A stretch of DNA of 32,342 nucleotides from Betaproteobacteria bacterium (GTDB taxonomy: Bacteria; Pseudomonadota; Gammaproteobacteria; Burkholderiales; SG8-39), in assembly GCA_016234705.1 (NCBI GenBank), contig JACRAS010000026.1:1-32342 (forward strand). Reading direction: 5' to 3'. This document shows positions 32,159-32,342 of this stretch, in pieces. The notes under the pieces were generated by a model, which saw only the letters and a program-made list of their open reading frames with translations, was not told the origin of the DNA and made no database searches. The stretch's first letter is position 1, and each line of letters begins with the position of its first letter. The position numbers and the translations under genes were made by a program.

Positions 32159-32342
32159 TCATAACCAGTAGAACGGCAGTCCGAGCAGGCTTTCTTCGTA
32201 TTGCCGGGTCGCGCTGTCGTTGGTGATCACCAGGCCCAGGCGCGCTTTGTGTTCGCTCACGAAGTCGCGCAGCCCGCGCAGGTCGCGGGCGTTCACGCTG
32301 GAGGCGTGTTTGATCTCGATCGCCACGCGCCCGAAGTCTCCC
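32159..32342 (-). CDS. DUF4143-type ATPase, C-terminal end (cut by window edge)
   Basis: The last 60 codons of a minus-strand gene continuing beyond the window. The translation contains GRVAIEIKHASSVNARDLRG, then LRDFVSEHKARLGLVITND and ends LLGLPFYWL. This is the nuclease-like C-terminal DUF4143 segment of a large family of AAA ATPases (the IEIK motif is characteristic). Function is poorly known; most members are single-gene cytoplasmic ATPases. The stop is TGA at 32159-32161. The ATPase domain is outside the window. Confidence 0.75.
   Translation of the reverse strand, partial: GDFGRVAIEIKHASSVNARDLRGLRDFVSEHKARLGLVITNDSATRQYEESLLGLPFYWL

Noticed and set aside
31767..32162. 131-codon minus-strand frame near the right end
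   Set aside because: Overlaps the 48-residue frame, which has an ideal ribosome site; the longer frame has none and is low-complexity.

Overview
The window looks like a chromosome segment from a GC-rich betaproteobacterium that can respire anaerobically. I infer this from the leuC-leuD-leuB order, the style of the mlaF, aroC and MFS/spermidine-synthase-like genes, and a set of iron-reducer-type multiheme cytochromes. No rRNA, tRNA, CRISPR array, prophage or intact insertion sequence was seen.

Left part (1-14135), mostly housekeeping and transport: the leucine operon leuC-leuD-leuB (leuB runs off the window), an MFS permease, a membrane protein fused to a spermidine-synthase-like domain, aroC, a frameshifted DUF169 gene, an amidohydrolase with a hidden twin-arginine signal, a CBS-domain protein, an EamA permease, an orphan mlaF-type ATPase and a periplasmic MsrB. 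Two direct copies of a hairpin-rich intergenic repeat flank the fused membrane protein.

Central part (14311-24629), all on the minus strand: an extracellular electron transfer locus. In transcription order it holds a decaheme OmcA/MtrC-type surface lipoprotein, a small secreted helix-hairpin-helix protein, a second decaheme OmcA/MtrC-type lipoprotein, a DmsE/MtrA-type periplasmic decaheme cytochrome, an MtrB/PioB-type outer-membrane porin and a diheme cytochrome c. MtrA-type and MtrB-type proteins together form a transmembrane heme wire, and the two lipoproteins would be its outside terminals. Two clear Rho-independent terminators divide the locus. A 30-codon fossil of a glutamate dehydrogenase C-terminus lies just upstream, which suggests past rearrangement.

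Right of it (24918-27152), also minus strand: a hemerythrin-like protein, a small protein with a Gly-rich tail, and an RquA-type rhodoquinone methyltransferase homologue. Three FNR/ANR-type palindromes (TTGA-N6-TCAA) stand in the upstream regions of the first decaheme gene, the small-protein/hemerythrin pair and rquA. My main inference is an anaerobic module joining a low-potential quinone, oxygen sensing or binding, and an outer-membrane electron conduit.

Right end: a third repeat copy (inverted), an APH-like/P-loop kinase fusion, a membrane-anchored degenerate EAL protein, an enoyl-CoA hydratase, a 48-residue very basic protein, and the C-terminus of a DUF4143-type ATPase.
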